Assembly (NCBI RefSeq): GCF_018614135.1
Contig: NZ_JAGGOW010000032.1
Coordinates: forward strand, 62,001 to 126,000
From: Streptomyces sp. ISL-66
GTDB lineage: Bacteria > Actinomycetota > Actinomycetes > Streptomycetales > Streptomycetaceae
Length of the DNA: 64,000 nucleotides
Reading direction: 5' to 3'
Shown here: piece after piece, positions 1 to 9,110 of the stretch
How positions within the stretch are numbered: the stretch's first letter is position 1
Layout of the letters: every line of letters begins with the position of its first letter
Notes under the pieces: model-generated
Told to the model about the DNA's origin: nothing
The model's input: only the letters and a program-made list of their open reading frames with translations
Databases searched by the model: none
Made by a program: the position numbers and the translations under genes

Positions 1-36
1 TACGGCATCACGACCGCGCCGGACCCGTTGGGCTGA
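1..36 (+). CDS. map: Methionine aminopeptidase, C-terminal fragment (partial)
   Basis: The window opens inside a reading frame encoding YGITTAPDPLG followed by TGA at 34-36. A C-terminus ending in PDPL and position directly before infA fit the methionine aminopeptidase gene that precedes infA in Streptomyces. Only eleven residues are present, so the identification rests mainly on gene order. No catalytic residues are inside the window. Confidence 0.55.
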   Translation, partial: YGITTAPDPLG

Positions 37-163
37 GCCGGACCCGCTCCGCGCCACGCCCAGGGGCGCCCAGCGCCACTCGCGGCGGCGCGGGCGGGGC
101 AATGATTGATGATCTACCCTGTAGGGCACACTTTCCGGATTCGTCTTTCGGTGGGCCCTGACG

Positions 164-169
164 TAGACT
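164..169 (+). promoter_or_regulatory. Candidate -10 box of the infA promoter
   Basis: TAGACT fits the actinobacterial TANNNT -10 pattern and lies 82 nt before the infA start. The -35 region is not consensus. A second AT-richer patch with TTGATG (106-111) lies further upstream and could be another promoter. Confidence 0.4.
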
Positions 170-251
170 GACTCGTCGGCTCCTTTGCACCCGCATGTCC
201 TCATGCGAAGGCGGGGGAGCTGATCAAGGTAGCCGATTCGAAAGGCGAAGC

Positions 252-473
252 GTGGCCAAGAAGCAAGGTGCCATCGAAATCGAGGGCACCGTGATCGAGT
301 CCCTCCCGAACGCGATGTTCAAGGTGGAACTCCAGAACGGTCACAAAGTCCTCGCGCACATCAGCGGCAAGATGCGCATGCACTACATCCGCATCCTCCC
401 TGATGACCGGGTTGTCGTGGAGTTGTCTCCGTACGACCTGACGCGTGGCCGGATCGTCTACCGATACAAGTAG
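252..473 (+). CDS. infA: Translation initiation factor IF-1
   Basis: 73 residues, the normal length for bacterial IF-1. A single S1-like OB fold covers the whole protein ([16 protein letters not shown] near the N-terminus, HISGKMR, ending RIVYRYK). IF-1 binds the 30S A site during initiation with IF-2 and IF-3. The GTG at 252 gives the canonical start MAKKQG; a longer upstream in-frame opening (from 195) adds residues absent from the family. A weak purine run (aaagg) precedes it. It heads the infA-rpmJ-rpsM-rpsK-rpoA-rplQ cluster. Confidence 0.97.
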   Translation: MAKKQGAIEIEGTVIESLPNAMFKVELQNGHKVLAHISGKMRMHYIRILPDDRVVVELSPYDLTRGRIVYRYK

Positions 474-547
474 ATCTTGTCTTCACTCCGGTCCGGACGT
501 CCTGTCCTGGCACGGGTGGTGGCACTGACCCGGAGAACCTCACCAAC

Positions 548-661
548 ATGAAGGTCAAGCCGAGCGTCAAGAAGATCTGCGACAAGTGCAAGGTGATCCG
601 CCGTCACGGTCGGGTCATGGTCATCTGCGACAACCTGCGCCACAAGCAGCGCCAGGGCTGA
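548..661 (+). CDS. rpmJ: 50S ribosomal protein L36
   Basis: A 37-residue protein, [16 protein letters not shown]..., the usual size of L36. It has the zinc-ribbon ligands as two Cys pairs: C-D-K-C, a later Cys in VICDN, and the His of LRHKQRQG (C3H type). This is therefore the zinc-binding (C+) paralogue rather than a zinc-free copy used under zinc starvation. GGAG lies 11 nt before the ATG. Position between infA and rpsM is the classic actinobacterial order. Confidence 0.96.
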   Translation: MKVKPSVKKICDKCKVIRRHGRVMVICDNLRHKQRQG

Positions 662-862
662 CGCACGCCGACCGACCTGCACTCACGCAGTTCTTCGCGC
701 GACGTAAGAAAACGTACATACGCAGAACCCGCCCAGTCCTGACCAGGACCGGCGGCACCTCCGGCGGGGGCCGGGGACCCGGACGTACCACCACCCATCA
801 GGTGTGGTCGGCGGCCGGGGTTCGGTTCTGCGGAAGACCCCCGAACACACAGGAGCCATTGA
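662..862 (+). other. rpmJ-rpsM intergenic region
   Basis: About 200 nt without a convincing gene. The first part is comparatively AT-rich (gacgtaagaaaacgtacat) and may hold a promoter for the rpsM operon; the rest is GC-rich with several short inverted stretches. I cannot name a specific element. Confidence 0.4.
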
Positions 863-1243
863 ATGGCACGCGTTTCCGGTGTTGACATCCCGCGCGAAAA
901 GCGTGTGGAGATCGCACTTACCTACGTCTTCGGTGTCGGTCGCACCCGGTCCAAGGAAATCCTTGCGGCCACCGGTGTGAACCCCGACACCCGCGTTCGT
1001 GACCTGGCCGAAGAGGACCTCGTCAAGATCCGCGAGTACGTGGACGCCAACCTCCGCACCGAGGGTGACCTCCGCCGCGAGATCCAGGCCGACATCCGTC
1101 GCAAGGTCGAGATCCAGTGCTACCAGGGTGTCCGTCACCGTCGCGGCCTGCCCGTGCACGGTCAGCGCACCAGCACGAACGCCCGTACCCGCAAGGGTCC
1201 GCGTCGCGCGATCGCCGGTAAGAAGAAGCCGGGCAAGAAGTAG
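863..1243 (+). CDS. rpsM: 30S ribosomal protein S13
   Basis: 126 residues, normal for S13. N-terminus [20 protein letters not shown] with the helix-two-turn-helix core, and a basic C-terminal tail with the [12 protein letters not shown] signature and K-K-P-G-K-K end that reaches the P-site tRNA. AGGAG lies 7 nt before the ATG. It is followed by rpsK with a 54-nt gap and a good ribosome-binding site. Confidence 0.98.
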   Translation: MARVSGVDIPREKRVEIALTYVFGVGRTRSKEILAATGVNPDTRVRDLAEEDLVKIREYVDANLRTEGDLRREIQADIRRKVEIQCYQGVRHRRGLPVHGQRTSTNARTRKGPRRAIAGKKKPGKK

Positions 1244-1297
1244 TCCTGTTCAGCGGTCTTGCGCTGTAGGACCGACCACCTCCCGTAGGAGATTTAG

Positions 1298-1702
1298 ATG
1301 CCCCCCAAGGGTCGTCAGGGCGCTGCCAAGAAGGTGCGCCGCAAGGAAAAGAAGAACGTCGCTCATGGGCACGCCCACATCAAGAGCACGTTCAACAACA
1401 CCATCGTTTCGATCACGGACCCCGCGGGCAACGTGATCTCCTGGGCCTCCGCCGGCCACGTCGGCTTCAAGGGCTCGCGCAAGTCCACCCCCTTCGCCGC
1501 GCAGATGGCCGCCGAGTCGGCCGCCCGTCGCGCGCAGGAGCACGGCATGCGCAAGGTCGACGTCTTCGTCAAGGGTCCCGGCTCCGGCCGTGAGACCGCG
1601 ATCCGCTCCCTCCAGGCCACCGGCCTCGAGGTCGGCTCGATCCAGGACGTCACCCCCACCCCGCACAACGGCTGCCGTCCGCCGAAGCGCCGCCGCGTCT
1701 GA
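1298..1702 (+). CDS. rpsK: 30S ribosomal protein S11
   Basis: 134 residues beginning [19 protein letters not shown], with the S11 core ([18 protein letters not shown]) and the conserved C-terminal [19 protein letters not shown]11 forms part of the mRNA exit platform of the 30S subunit. TAGGAGA lies before the ATG. It is separated from rpoA by 156 nt that contain a hairpin, so rpoA expression may be partly uncoupled. Confidence 0.98.
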   Translation: MPPKGRQGAAKKVRRKEKKNVAHGHAHIKSTFNNTIVSITDPAGNVISWASAGHVGFKGSRKSTPFAAQMAAESAARRAQEHGMRKVDVFVKGPGSGRETAIRSLQATGLEVGSIQDVTPTPHNGCRPPKRRRV

Positions 1703-1745
1703 CGCGTCGCGCTCAGGCTTCGCACCTGTGCGTTTTTGAGTGTCC

Positions 1746-1781
1746 GGGCGGTACGAACTCCTCGCGGGGGACGTACCGCCC
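1746..1781 (+). terminator. Hairpin between rpsK and rpoA
   Basis: Inverted repeat GGGCGGTACG (1746-1755) and CGTACCGCCC (1772-1781) with a 16-nt loop. No strong T-run follows. It may be a partial terminator or an mRNA processing or stability element inside the operon. Confidence 0.5.
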
Positions 1782-1858
1782 GTACCCTTGTAGTCCGCGG
1801 CCCCGTGCCGCACCCGTCGGGCGTCAAATAGTGGGCGTCCACGAATGAAGGAACACAC

Positions 1859-2881
1859 ATGCTTATCGCTCAGCGTCCGTCGCTGACCGAAGAGGTCGTC
1901 GACGAATACCGCTCGCGGTTCGTGATCGAGCCCCTCGAGCCGGGCTTCGGTTACACCCTCGGCAACTCCCTGCGCCGCACCCTGCTGTCCTCGATCCCGG
2001 GTGCCGCTGTCACCAGCATCCGCGTGGACGGCGTCCTGCACGAGTTCACCACCGTGCCGGGTGTCAAGGAAGACGTCACCGACATCATCCTCAACATCAA
2101 GCAGCTGGTCGTCTCCTCGGAGCACGACGAGCCGGTCGTGATGTACCTGCGCAAGCAGGGTCCCGGCCTGGTCACCGCTGCCGACATCGCGCCCCCGGCC
2201 GGTGTCGAGGTGCACAACCCGGACCTGGTCCTCGCCACGCTCAACGGCAAGGGCAAGCTGGAGATGGAGCTGACCGTCGAGCGCGGTCGCGGCTACGTCT
2301 CCGCCGTCCAGAACAAGCAGGTCGGCCAGGAGATCGGTCGCATTCCGATCGACTCCATCTACAGCCCGGTCCTCAAGGTCACCTACAAGGTCGAGGCGAC
2401 CCGAGTCGAGCAGCGCACCGACTTCGACAAGCTGATCGTCGACGTCGAGACCAAGCAGGCCATGCGCCCGCGCGACGCCATGGCGTCCGCCGGCAAGACC
2501 CTGGTCGAGCTGTTCGGCCTGGCGCGCGAGCTCAACATCGACGCCGAGGGCATCGACATGGGCCCGTCCCCGACCGACGCGGCCCTGGCCGCCGATCTGG
2601 CGCTGCCGATCGAGGAGCTCGAGCTCACGGTCCGCTCGTACAACTGCCTCAAGCGCGAGGGCATCCACTCCGTGGGTGAGCTCGTCGCCCGCTCCGAGGC
2701 CGACCTGCTCGACATCCGCAACTTCGGTGCGAAGTCGATCGACGAGGTCAAGGCGAAGCTGGCCGGCATGGGCCTGGCCCTCAAGGACAGCCCGCCCGGA
2801 TTCGACCCGACCGCCGCCGCCGACGCCTTCGGCGCCGACGACGACGCGGACGCCGGTTTCGTCGAGACCGAGCAGTACTAA
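1859..2881 (+). CDS. rpoA: DNA-directed RNA polymerase alpha subunit
   Basis: 340 residues, typical of Streptomyces alpha. The N-terminal assembly domain (residues 1 to about 230) contains [20 protein letters not shown]. After a linker, the C-terminal domain (about 250-315) shows [16 protein letters not shown] and [12 protein letters not shown], the helix-hairpin-helix surfaces that contact UP elements and activators. The C-terminus is acidic. AAGGA precedes the ATG. The subunit nucleates assembly of beta and beta-prime. Confidence 0.98.
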   Translation: MLIAQRPSLTEEVVDEYRSRFVIEPLEPGFGYTLGNSLRRTLLSSIPGAAVTSIRVDGVLHEFTTVPGVKEDVTDIILNIKQLVVSSEHDEPVVMYLRKQGPGLVTAADIAPPAGVEVHNPDLVLATLNGKGKLEMELTVERGRGYVSAVQNKQVGQEIGRIPIDSIYSPVLKVTYKVEATRVEQRTDFDKLIVDVETKQAMRPRDAMASAGKTLVELFGLARELNIDAEGIDMGPSPTDAALAADLALPIEELELTVRSYNCLKREGIHSVGELVARSEADLLDIRNFGAKSIDEVKAKLAGMGLALKDSPPGFDPTAAADAFGADDDADAGFVETEQY

Positions 2882-2978
2882 GCGCCACCAGCGCGACTGA
2901 ACTTTCCCGGGGCGTCCGCTCCGGGGGAACTGACACCGGTACCTGACACGGCCGGTGCAGATGTGAAGGAGTATGACC

Positions 2979-3443
2979 ATGCCGCGTCCCGCAAAGGGTG
3001 CCCGTCTGGGCGGCAGCGCCGCGCACGAGAAGCACCTCCTCGCGAACCTCGCGAAGGCGCTCTTCGAGCACGGCCGCATCACCACCACCGAGGCCAAGGC
3101 CCGCCGCCTGCGTCCCTACGCCGAGCGTCTGGTGACCAAGGCCAAGAAGGGCGACATCCACAACCGTCGCCTGGTGCTGCAGACGATCACGGACAAGAGC
3201 ATCGTGCACACGCTGTTCACCGAGATCGCCCCGCGCTACGAGAACCGCCCCGGTGGTTACACGCGCATCACCAAGATCGGCAACCGTCGTGGCGACAACG
3301 CCCCGATGGCCGTGATCGAGCTGGTCGAGGCCCTTACGGTCGCCCAGCAGGCCACTGGTGAGGCCGAGGCCGCCACCAAGCGCGCGGTCAAGGAAGCGGA
3401 GGCCGCTGAAGCTCCCGCCGCCGAGGAGACCAAGGAAGCGTGA
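2979..3443 (+). CDS. rplQ: 50S ribosomal protein L17
   Basis: 154 residues starting [20 protein letters not shown]. Two in-frame ATGs occur (2973 and 2979); only the second sits at a proper distance from AAGGAG, and it gives the family N-terminus. The L17 core ends around residue 115. A C-terminal extension rich in Ala, Glu and Lys (about 40 residues) is typical of actinobacteria. A strong terminator follows, closing the ribosomal transcript. Confidence 0.97.
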   Translation: MPRPAKGARLGGSAAHEKHLLANLAKALFEHGRITTTEAKARRLRPYAERLVTKAKKGDIHNRRLVLQTITDKSIVHTLFTEIAPRYENRPGGYTRITKIGNRRGDNAPMAVIELVEALTVAQQATGEAEAATKRAVKEAEAAEAPAAEETKEA

Positions 3444-3519
3444 TCCGGCTTCCCCGCCGCGGCGGGGACGTACCGGAGGCCCGGTCCCGCTTCGGGATCG
3501 AGCCCGCTTGATCGGCTCT

Positions 3520-3561
3520 GAACGGGCCCGCCCCTTCCGGGGGCGGGCCCGTTCTGCATTT
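3520..3561 (+). terminator. Intrinsic terminator after rplQ
   Basis: A perfect 15-bp stem, GAACGGGCCCGCCCC (3520-3534) and its complement (3540-3554), with a 5-nt loop. The sequence tgcattt follows. It ends the infA-rplQ transcript before truA. Confidence 0.85.
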
Positions 3562-3586
3562 CGGCATGTCTGAAAGGATCTGTCAC

Positions 3587-4438
3587 GTGAGTGACGAGGT
3601 GGAGCCCGGACACGTCCGGGTCAGGCTGGACCTGAGCTACGACGGCAAGGACTTCTCCGGCTGGGCGAAGCAGCGGGTGCTGCGGACCGTCCAGGGCGAG
3701 CTGGAGTCGGCCCTGCGGACCGTCATGAGGCTTCCGGACCCGGTCGAGCTGACCGTGGCCGGGCGCACCGACGCGGGCGTGCACGCGCGCGGGCAGGTCG
3801 CGCAGTTCGACGTGCGCGACGAGGTGTGGGCCGAGCACCAGGACAAGCTGCTGCGCCGGCTCGCCGGCCGGCTGCCGCACGACGTACGGGTGTGGAAGGC
3901 CGCCGAGGCCCCGGCCGGCTTCAACGCGCGGTTCTCGGCGATCTGGCGCCGCTACGCCTACCGCGTCGGCGACCACCAGGCCGGGGTGGACCCGCTGCGC
4001 CGCGGCCACGTGCTGTGGCACCAGTGGCCCCTCGACGTGGACGCCATGAACGAGGCCGCCGCCGCGCTGGTCGGGGAGCACGACTTCGCCGCGTACTGCA
4101 AGAAGCGCGAAGGGGCCACGACGATCCGTACGCTCCAGCAGCTCTCCTGGGAGCGGGGCGAGGACGGGATCGTCACCGCCACCGTCCGGGCCGACGCCTT
4201 CTGCCACAACATGGTCCGCTCGCTCGTGGGCGCCCTGCTGCACGTCGGAGACGGCCACCGGCCGACCGACTGGCCCGGGAAGGTGCTCGGGGCCGCCGTA
4301 CGGGATTCCTCGGTGCACGTGGTCAAGCCGCACGGGCTGACGCTGGAGGAGGTCGGCTACCCGGCCGACGAGCTCCTCGCCGCGCGCAGCAAGGAGGCGC
4401 GCAACCTTCGCACCCTCCCCGGAGCGGGCTGCTGCTGA
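3587..4438 (+). CDS. truA: tRNA pseudouridine(38-40) synthase TruA
   Basis: 283 residues from the GTG at 3587. TruA isomerises uridines 38-40 of the tRNA anticodon stem. The catalytic aspartate lies in [13 protein letters not shown], and the N-terminus has the family [16 protein letters not shown]. An in-frame ATG exists at 3566, but GAAAGGA lies at the right distance only from the GTG. It follows rplQ, as usual in actinobacteria, with a terminator between them, so it probably has its own promoter or relies on read-through. Confidence 0.95.
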   Translation: MSDEVEPGHVRVRLDLSYDGKDFSGWAKQRVLRTVQGELESALRTVMRLPDPVELTVAGRTDAGVHARGQVAQFDVRDEVWAEHQDKLLRRLAGRLPHDVRVWKAAEAPAGFNARFSAIWRRYAYRVGDHQAGVDPLRRGHVLWHQWPLDVDAMNEAAAALVGEHDFAAYCKKREGATTIRTLQQLSWERGEDGIVTATVRADAFCHNMVRSLVGALLHVGDGHRPTDWPGKVLGAAVRDSSVHVVKPHGLTLEEVGYPADELLAARSKEARNLRTLPGAGCC

Positions 4439-4502
4439 CCGGCCGCGTTGCCGTTTCGTGATCATGAGGGCCGCAACCATGGCGCCGTTCGTCGGTCTGT
4501 GT

Positions 4503-4527
4503 GAGGGAGGGCCTGAGGCCCTCCCTC
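4503..4527. terminator. Perfect hairpin between truA and the LAXTG gene
   Basis: GAGGGAGGGCC, loop tga, GGCCCTCCCTC: an 11-bp perfect stem without a T-run. It may end the truA transcript. It also lies only 24 nt before the next start codon, so it may shape that gene's 5' leader. Confidence 0.55.
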
Positions 4528-4551
4528 GGGGATCGACGGCAGGGATGGTCT

Positions 4552-5880
4552 GTGAAGAAGTTCGATGTCGGTGCCGCTGTGCGCCGTACCGCCGGTGTGC
4601 TGGGGGCGGGGGCCCTGGTCCTCATTGGAATGGCGGTGCCGGCCCAGGCCGACGCCCCTCTCCCGCGTGAGAACGACTTCGGGTTCCACGGCCACAAGGA
4701 CATCAAGAAGCAGACGAAGGCCGGGGAGAAGCAGAGCCTGCAGTTCGGTTTCACCAACGCGAGCGGGCGGGCGGCCGACGGCGCGCTCGTGGTGCTCAAG
4801 CAGGGACCGGGTCTCGCGTACGACGAGAAGTTCTCCAACTGCGAGTACGTCGACGGCGGGGCGGGCTACTTCGCCAAGTACACGATCTGCTCGTTCAAGG
4901 GGAACTTCGAGGCGGGTGCCTCGTACGCGTTCGACAAGAAGCTGACGCTGACCACGCTGCCGACGGCCTTCGTCGACTTCTTCGCGGCGTCCGCGTTCCC
5001 CGACACCCCCGCGATCCGCGAGAAGCTGCACAAGGAAGCGAAGTACACGCCCGGAAGCGGCCCCGAGCTCACCGTCACCCGGACCGACGCCTTCAGCGCC
5101 GCGGCGGGCGAGCACGGCGAGGACACGGTCTCCGCGGTGGGCAACCGCGCGGACTTCAGCGTCACGGGCGCCACGGGCGAGGGCGCCCCGGGCAGTACGG
5201 TCCCGCTGGAATTCGGCTGGCGCAACGACGGCCCGGCGACGATCACGGAGCCCTGGGACTTCAGCACGGTCGCGACCGTCGAGGTCCTGCTGCCCAAGGG
5301 CGTGACGATGGCCGACGGGTGCACCGCCCACGACGAGACGTCCGAGGGCGGCGGGAAGGGCCTGGTCTGGTACGCCTGCGGCGGCCCCTCGGGCTGGCAG
5401 GTCCCGGCGAACACGGGCGGCCGGGGCAAGCTGAAGGTGAAGATCGACGAGGGCGTGGCCAAGGGCGAGCTCGTCGGTGAGGTGAAGTGGAGCACGCGAC
5501 CGCTGCCGCACCACATGCGGCTCGGGACGTTCGACGACACCCCGGCGAACAACTCCGCCAAGCTCGTCCTCAAGGTGACCGGCTCCGGGAGCGGCGGGAC
5601 CGTGACCCCGGGGCCGTCCGTGACCCCTTCGGGCAAGGGCGAGCCCCCGGCGACCCCGTCGTCCTCCGCCGCCGGTACGCCGGCCCCGCCGACGCCGTCC
5701 GCGAGCGCGACGGTGACCGTGACGGCGACCGCGACCCCGGGCGTCGTCGCCCGGGGCGGCAGCGGCGGCGGGCTCGCCCGCACCGGTACGAGCGCACTCG
5801 CCGTCGGCGGTGCCGGGGCTGTGGCGGTCGGGCTCGGCGGTGCTCTGTGGATCATGGCTCGAAAGCGCCGGGTCGCCTGA
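4552..5880 (+). CDS. Sortase-anchored (LAXTG) secreted surface protein
   Basis: 442 residues from GTG 4552. The N-terminus VKKFDVGAAVRRTAGV is followed by a hydrophobic core and PAQADA, a Sec signal peptide with AXA cleavage. Two beta-rich repeats follow with phrases such as TVPLEFGWRNDGPATI and a Cys pair, resembling Ig-like/CARDB-type modules. A Pro/Thr/Ser stalk (about residues 345-405) precedes LARTG, then a hydrophobic helix and RKRRVA. LAXTG is the motif of class E sortases, so the protein should be linked to peptidoglycan. A longer N-terminal reading (from 4501) has no signal peptide at its start. A paralogue lies at 59663-61330. The ligand or function is unknown. Confidence 0.85.
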   Translation: MKKFDVGAAVRRTAGVLGAGALVLIGMAVPAQADAPLPRENDFGFHGHKDIKKQTKAGEKQSLQFGFTNASGRAADGALVVLKQGPGLAYDEKFSNCEYVDGGAGYFAKYTICSFKGNFEAGASYAFDKKLTLTTLPTAFVDFFAASAFPDTPAIREKLHKEAKYTPGSGPELTVTRTDAFSAAAGEHGEDTVSAVGNRADFSVTGATGEGAPGSTVPLEFGWRNDGPATITEPWDFSTVATVEVLLPKGVTMADGCTAHDETSEGGGKGLVWYACGGPSGWQVPANTGGRGKLKVKIDEGVAKGELVGEVKWSTRPLPHHMRLGTFDDTPANNSAKLVLKVTGSGSGGTVTPGPSVTPSGKGEPPATPSSSAAGTPAPPTPSASATVTVTATATPGVVARGGSGGGLARTGTSALAVGGAGAVAVGLGGALWIMARKRRVA

Positions 5881-5930
5881 CACGGGCAATCCGTTTGGGT
5901 GTGTCCCGTGCGGGGCTGTTGAATGCCCGC

Positions 5931-7550
5931 ATGGGACATCTCGAAGCCAGCCACCTGGAGTACTACCTTCCCGACGGGCGGGTTCTGCTCCCCGACGTCT
6001 CCTTCCGGGTGGGGGAGGGGTCGGTCGTCGCCCTCGTGGGGGCGAACGGGGCCGGCAAGACGACCCTGCTGAAGCTGATCTCCGGTGACCTCCAGCCGCA
6101 CGGCGGCGGGGTCACCGTCTCCGGGGGCCTCGGAGTGATGTCGCAGTTCGTGGGCTCGGTCCGCGACGAGACGACCGTACGGGACCTGCTGGTCTCGGTG
6201 GCCCAGCCGCGGATCCGGGAGGCCGCCGAGGCGGTGGACCGGGCCGAGCAGCTGATCCTGACGGTGGACGACGAGGCCGCCCAGATGGCGTACGCGCAGG
6301 CGCTCAGCGACTGGGCCGACGTACAGGGCTACGAGGCGGAGACGCTCTGGGACGTCTGCACCATGGCCGCGCTGGGGATCCCGTACGACTCGGCGCAGTT
6401 CCGCGAGGTGCGCACGCTGTCGGGCGGTGAGCAGAAGCGGCTGGTCCTGGAGGCGCTGCTGCGCGGGCCGGACGAGGTGCTGCTGCTCGATGAGCCGGAC
6501 AACTACCTCGACGTCCCCGGCAAGCGGTGGCTGGAGGAGCAGCTGAAGGCCACCCGCAAGACGGTGCTGTTCATCTCGCACGACCGGGAGCTGCTGACCC
6601 AGGCCGCCCAGAAGATCATCAGCCTGGAGCCGGGCCCCATGGGCACGGACGTGTGGGTGCACGGAGCCGGCTTCGCCACGTACCACGACGCCCGCAAGGA
6701 GCGCTTCGCGCGCTTCGAGGAGCTCAAGCGGCGCTGGGACGAGGAGCACGCCCGGCTGCGGGCCCTGGTGCTGCGGCTGCGGAACCAAGCGGCGAGCAGC
6801 CCCGACATGGCCTCGCGCTACCGGGCGATGCAGACCCGCTTCCAGAAGTTCGAGGAGGCCGGGCCGCCGCCGGAGCCGCCGCGCGAGCAGGACATCCGGA
6901 TGCGGCTCAAGGGCGGGCGTACGGGCGTGCGCGCGCTCACCGTCGAGAACCTCGAGCTGACCGGGCTGATGAAGCCGTTCTCGCTGGAGGTCTTCTACGG
7001 GGAGCGGGTCGCGGTCCTCGGCTCGAACGGTTCCGGCAAATCGCACTTCCTGCGCCTGATGGCGGGCGAGGACGTCAAGCACACGGGTACGTGGAAGCTC
7101 GGCGCCCGGGTGGTCCCCGGCCACTTCGCGCAGACCCACGCCCACCCCGAGCTGTTCGGCCGCACGCTCGTCGACATCCTGTGGACGGAGGCGGCGAAGC
7201 CGCTCGGCGCGGCGATGGGCGCCCTGCGCCGCTACGAGCTGGAGCGGCAGGCGGACCAGCCGTTCGAGAAGCTCTCGGGAGGCCAGCAGGCGCGGTTCCA
7301 GATCCTGCTGCTGGAGCTGGCGGGAACGACGGCGCTGCTCCTGGACGAGCCGACGGACAACCTGGACCTGGAGTCCGCGGAGGCCCTGCAGGACGGGCTG
7401 GAGGCGTACGACGGCACTGTGTTGTGCGTCACCCACGACCGGTGGTTCGCCCGCACATTTGACCGTTATCTGGTCTTCGGTTCGGACGGTGTCGTGCGGG
7501 AGACTACGGAGCCCGTCTGGGACGAACGTAGGGTCGAGCGCAAGCGCTAG
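5931..7550 (+). CDS. ABC-F family ATP-binding protein
   Basis: 539 residues with two ABC ATPase domains on one chain and no membrane segments. Walker A motifs are GANGAGKTTL (about residue 45) and GSNGSGKSHF (about residue 365). Signatures are LSGGEQKR and LSGGQQAR; Walker B motifs are VLLLDEPDNYLD and ALLLDEPTDNLD. A charged inter-domain linker follows the first domain. ABC-F proteins act on the ribosome as translation factors or in antibiotic resistance, not in transport. Which subgroup this belongs to cannot be told by eye. No clear Shine-Dalgarno precedes the ATG; TTGAAT lies 6 nt upstream and may be a degenerate -10 of a leaderless transcript. Confidence 0.93.
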   Translation: MGHLEASHLEYYLPDGRVLLPDVSFRVGEGSVVALVGANGAGKTTLLKLISGDLQPHGGGVTVSGGLGVMSQFVGSVRDETTVRDLLVSVAQPRIREAAEAVDRAEQLILTVDDEAAQMAYAQALSDWADVQGYEAETLWDVCTMAALGIPYDSAQFREVRTLSGGEQKRLVLEALLRGPDEVLLLDEPDNYLDVPGKRWLEEQLKATRKTVLFISHDRELLTQAAQKIISLEPGPMGTDVWVHGAGFATYHDARKERFARFEELKRRWDEEHARLRALVLRLRNQAASSPDMASRYRAMQTRFQKFEEAGPPPEPPREQDIRMRLKGGRTGVRALTVENLELTGLMKPFSLEVFYGERVAVLGSNGSGKSHFLRLMAGEDVKHTGTWKLGARVVPGHFAQTHAHPELFGRTLVDILWTEAAKPLGAAMGALRRYELERQADQPFEKLSGGQQARFQILLLELAGTTALLLDEPTDNLDLESAEALQDGLEAYDGTVLCVTHDRWFARTFDRYLVFGSDGVVRETTEPVWDERRVERKR

Positions 7551-7602
7551 GGGGAGACCGCCCCCCGGCTTGGTCGAGGGGACTGGTTGTGGGGCTGCGG
7601 CC

Positions 7603-7608
7603 TAGTGT
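7603..7608 (+). promoter_or_regulatory. Leaderless -10 box (TAGTGT)
   Basis: TAGTGT ends 7 nt before the ATG at 7616, the distance at which transcription would start on the initiation codon. No Shine-Dalgarno is present. Confidence 0.6.
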
Positions 7609-7615
7609 CTGGGTC

Positions 7616-8875
7616 ATGAAGTGGGACAGCCCGTCCTCCTGGGACCGCGGGGTGGAGTGGCTGTTGCGGCCCGCACCCCGGTCCTGGCGGGCCGTGGCAC
7701 TGGTGATCCTGCTGTCCGTGGCGGTTTCGGCGAGCCTGCGGGTGAACTGGGGCTCCGACAACGCCTTCGTCGTCAAGGCGGCGGACGCCCTGCTCGCGGG
7801 GGTGTCCCCGTACGAGGACAAGCGGTTCCTCTACCTGCCCAGTGCCGTGATCATGGCCATTCCCGAGGCGCTGCTGCCGACGCCCCTGCTGCGCTGCGTG
7901 CTGCCGCTGGGGATGACCGGGCTGGTGGGCCTGGGCTGGTGGGCGGCGCTGCGGCTGTTCTCGGTGCCGGTGCGCTCGCGGCTGGCGGTCGGCGGTTTCG
8001 GGCTGTTCGCGCTGGCCTACAAGCCGTACGTCAACCTCGTGCTGATCGGGAACTGGACCGCGATCTCGGTCGCCGCCCTGCCGGTGGCGCTGCTGCTGGC
8101 GCACCGGCGGTCCTGGGGGGCCGCCGGGCTGGTGGTGGGCCTGGCCATCGCGTGCAAGCCGATGCTGGTGCCGATCGGGCTGCTCTTCGTGCTGGCGCGC
8201 CAGTGGCGGGGGCTGGCCGTGGCGGTGGGCGTGCCGGTCGGGCTGTCGCTGGCGGGGGCGCTGATGATGCCGCACCCGATGCTGTTCTTCACCAAGACGC
8301 TGCCGTTCCTGCTGCAGGGCCAGGACTCCTACGCGCTGCCGTGGGACGCCTCGCCGATCGCGGCGCTGCCGAGGCTGGGGGTGCCGGAGCCGCTGGCGGT
8401 GCTGCTGTCCTTCGCGGGGGCCGGGTGCGGGCTGTGGGCGGTGTGGCGGCGCTGGCGCCGTCCGGTCGCCCTGGACGGCGACGGGGGCGAGCTGCGGCTG
8501 GTGGAGACGGCCTGCATGGTGATGCTCGCCGCATTCCTGGTCTCGCGGCCGTCCTTCGACCACTACCTGCTGGTGGTGCTCCCGCTGCTGCTGGCTTCGG
8601 GGGTGCGGGCGGGTTCGATGCCGCGCTCGCCCTGGTTCTGGCTGGCCCTGGTGCCCCAGGCGGCGGGCATCCCGTGGCCCTCGGAGTTCGAGCACAAGAG
8701 GCGGGCGTTCCGGGACATGGTGACCCTGTGCTCGCTCGCCGGACTGCTCGCGCGGCGTTCGCTGCGGCCGATCCGGGTTACGCTGGAAGTCGTACGAACT
8801 GCGGGGTCCCCACCCAGGACCGATCCGGAGTGCACCGCGAAGCCGGTAGAGACGGCTTCGCGGACCGCGTTTTGA
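7616..8875 (+). CDS. GT87-type polyprenol-phosphate mannosyltransferase-like membrane protein
   Basis: 419 residues with about nine hydrophobic segments. The short first extramembrane part contains NWGSDNAFVVKAADALLAG and the SPYEDKRFLYLP motif typical of glycosyltransferase family 87 (DUF2029), whose known members transfer mannose from polyprenyl phosphomannose. The donor and acceptor here are unknown; an envelope glycan is likely. The ATG at 7616 was chosen over an upstream GTG (7589) because TAGTGT sits 7 nt before it, as expected for a leaderless mRNA. The 3' end carries the rplM promoter. Confidence 0.8.
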   Translation: MKWDSPSSWDRGVEWLLRPAPRSWRAVALVILLSVAVSASLRVNWGSDNAFVVKAADALLAGVSPYEDKRFLYLPSAVIMAIPEALLPTPLLRCVLPLGMTGLVGLGWWAALRLFSVPVRSRLAVGGFGLFALAYKPYVNLVLIGNWTAISVAALPVALLLAHRRSWGAAGLVVGLAIACKPMLVPIGLLFVLARQWRGLAVAVGVPVGLSLAGALMMPHPMLFFTKTLPFLLQGQDSYALPWDASPIAALPRLGVPEPLAVLLSFAGAGCGLWAVWRRWRRPVALDGDGGELRLVETACMVMLAAFLVSRPSFDHYLLVVLPLLLASGVRAGSMPRSPWFWLALVPQAAGIPWPSEFEHKRRAFRDMVTLCSLAGLLARRSLRPIRVTLEVVRTAGSPPRTDPECTAKPVETASRTAF

Positions 8876-8901
8876 CCCTTCCAGGTCTTCACGGGTATCC
8901 T
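8872..8901 (+). promoter_or_regulatory. Promoter of rplM-rpsI (TTGACC-N18-TATCCT)
   Basis: TTGACC at 8872-8877 and TATCCT at 8896-8901 with an 18-bp spacer form a good housekeeping sigma (HrdB-type) promoter. The -35 box overlaps the stop codon of the preceding glycosyltransferase. The predicted start near 8908 gives a leader of about 200 nt before rplM. Confidence 0.75.
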
Positions 8902-8907
8902 GCTGGT

Positions 8908-9110
8908 TCGTTATGCGTATTGGCTTGCTCATTCTCACGTGAATTGGCCTTACGCCGGTCCACCGGGCCGATGACCAGCGGTACACACGGGTTGCGTCCC
9001 CGATGTGAACCAGGGCTGTCGTGATCGTCCGTGGTGACCCATGTCAGGACCCGTCCCTTCGGGCTCACCCCCCGGGGATGACCCACCACTGAAGAAGCGA
9101 AGGCATACGC
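8908..9110 (+). other. Long 5' leader of rplM
   Basis: About 200 nt transcribed without a gene. It contains GC-rich inverted stretches (for example ccggtccaccgggccgatgacc) and could fold, but I cannot assign it to a known ribosomal leader family. Autoregulation by L13 or S9 is a possibility only. Confidence 0.4.

Noticed and set aside
195-251. An upstream in-frame start for infA
   Set aside because: It would add 19 residues absent from IF-1; the GTG at 252 gives the standard 73-residue protein.
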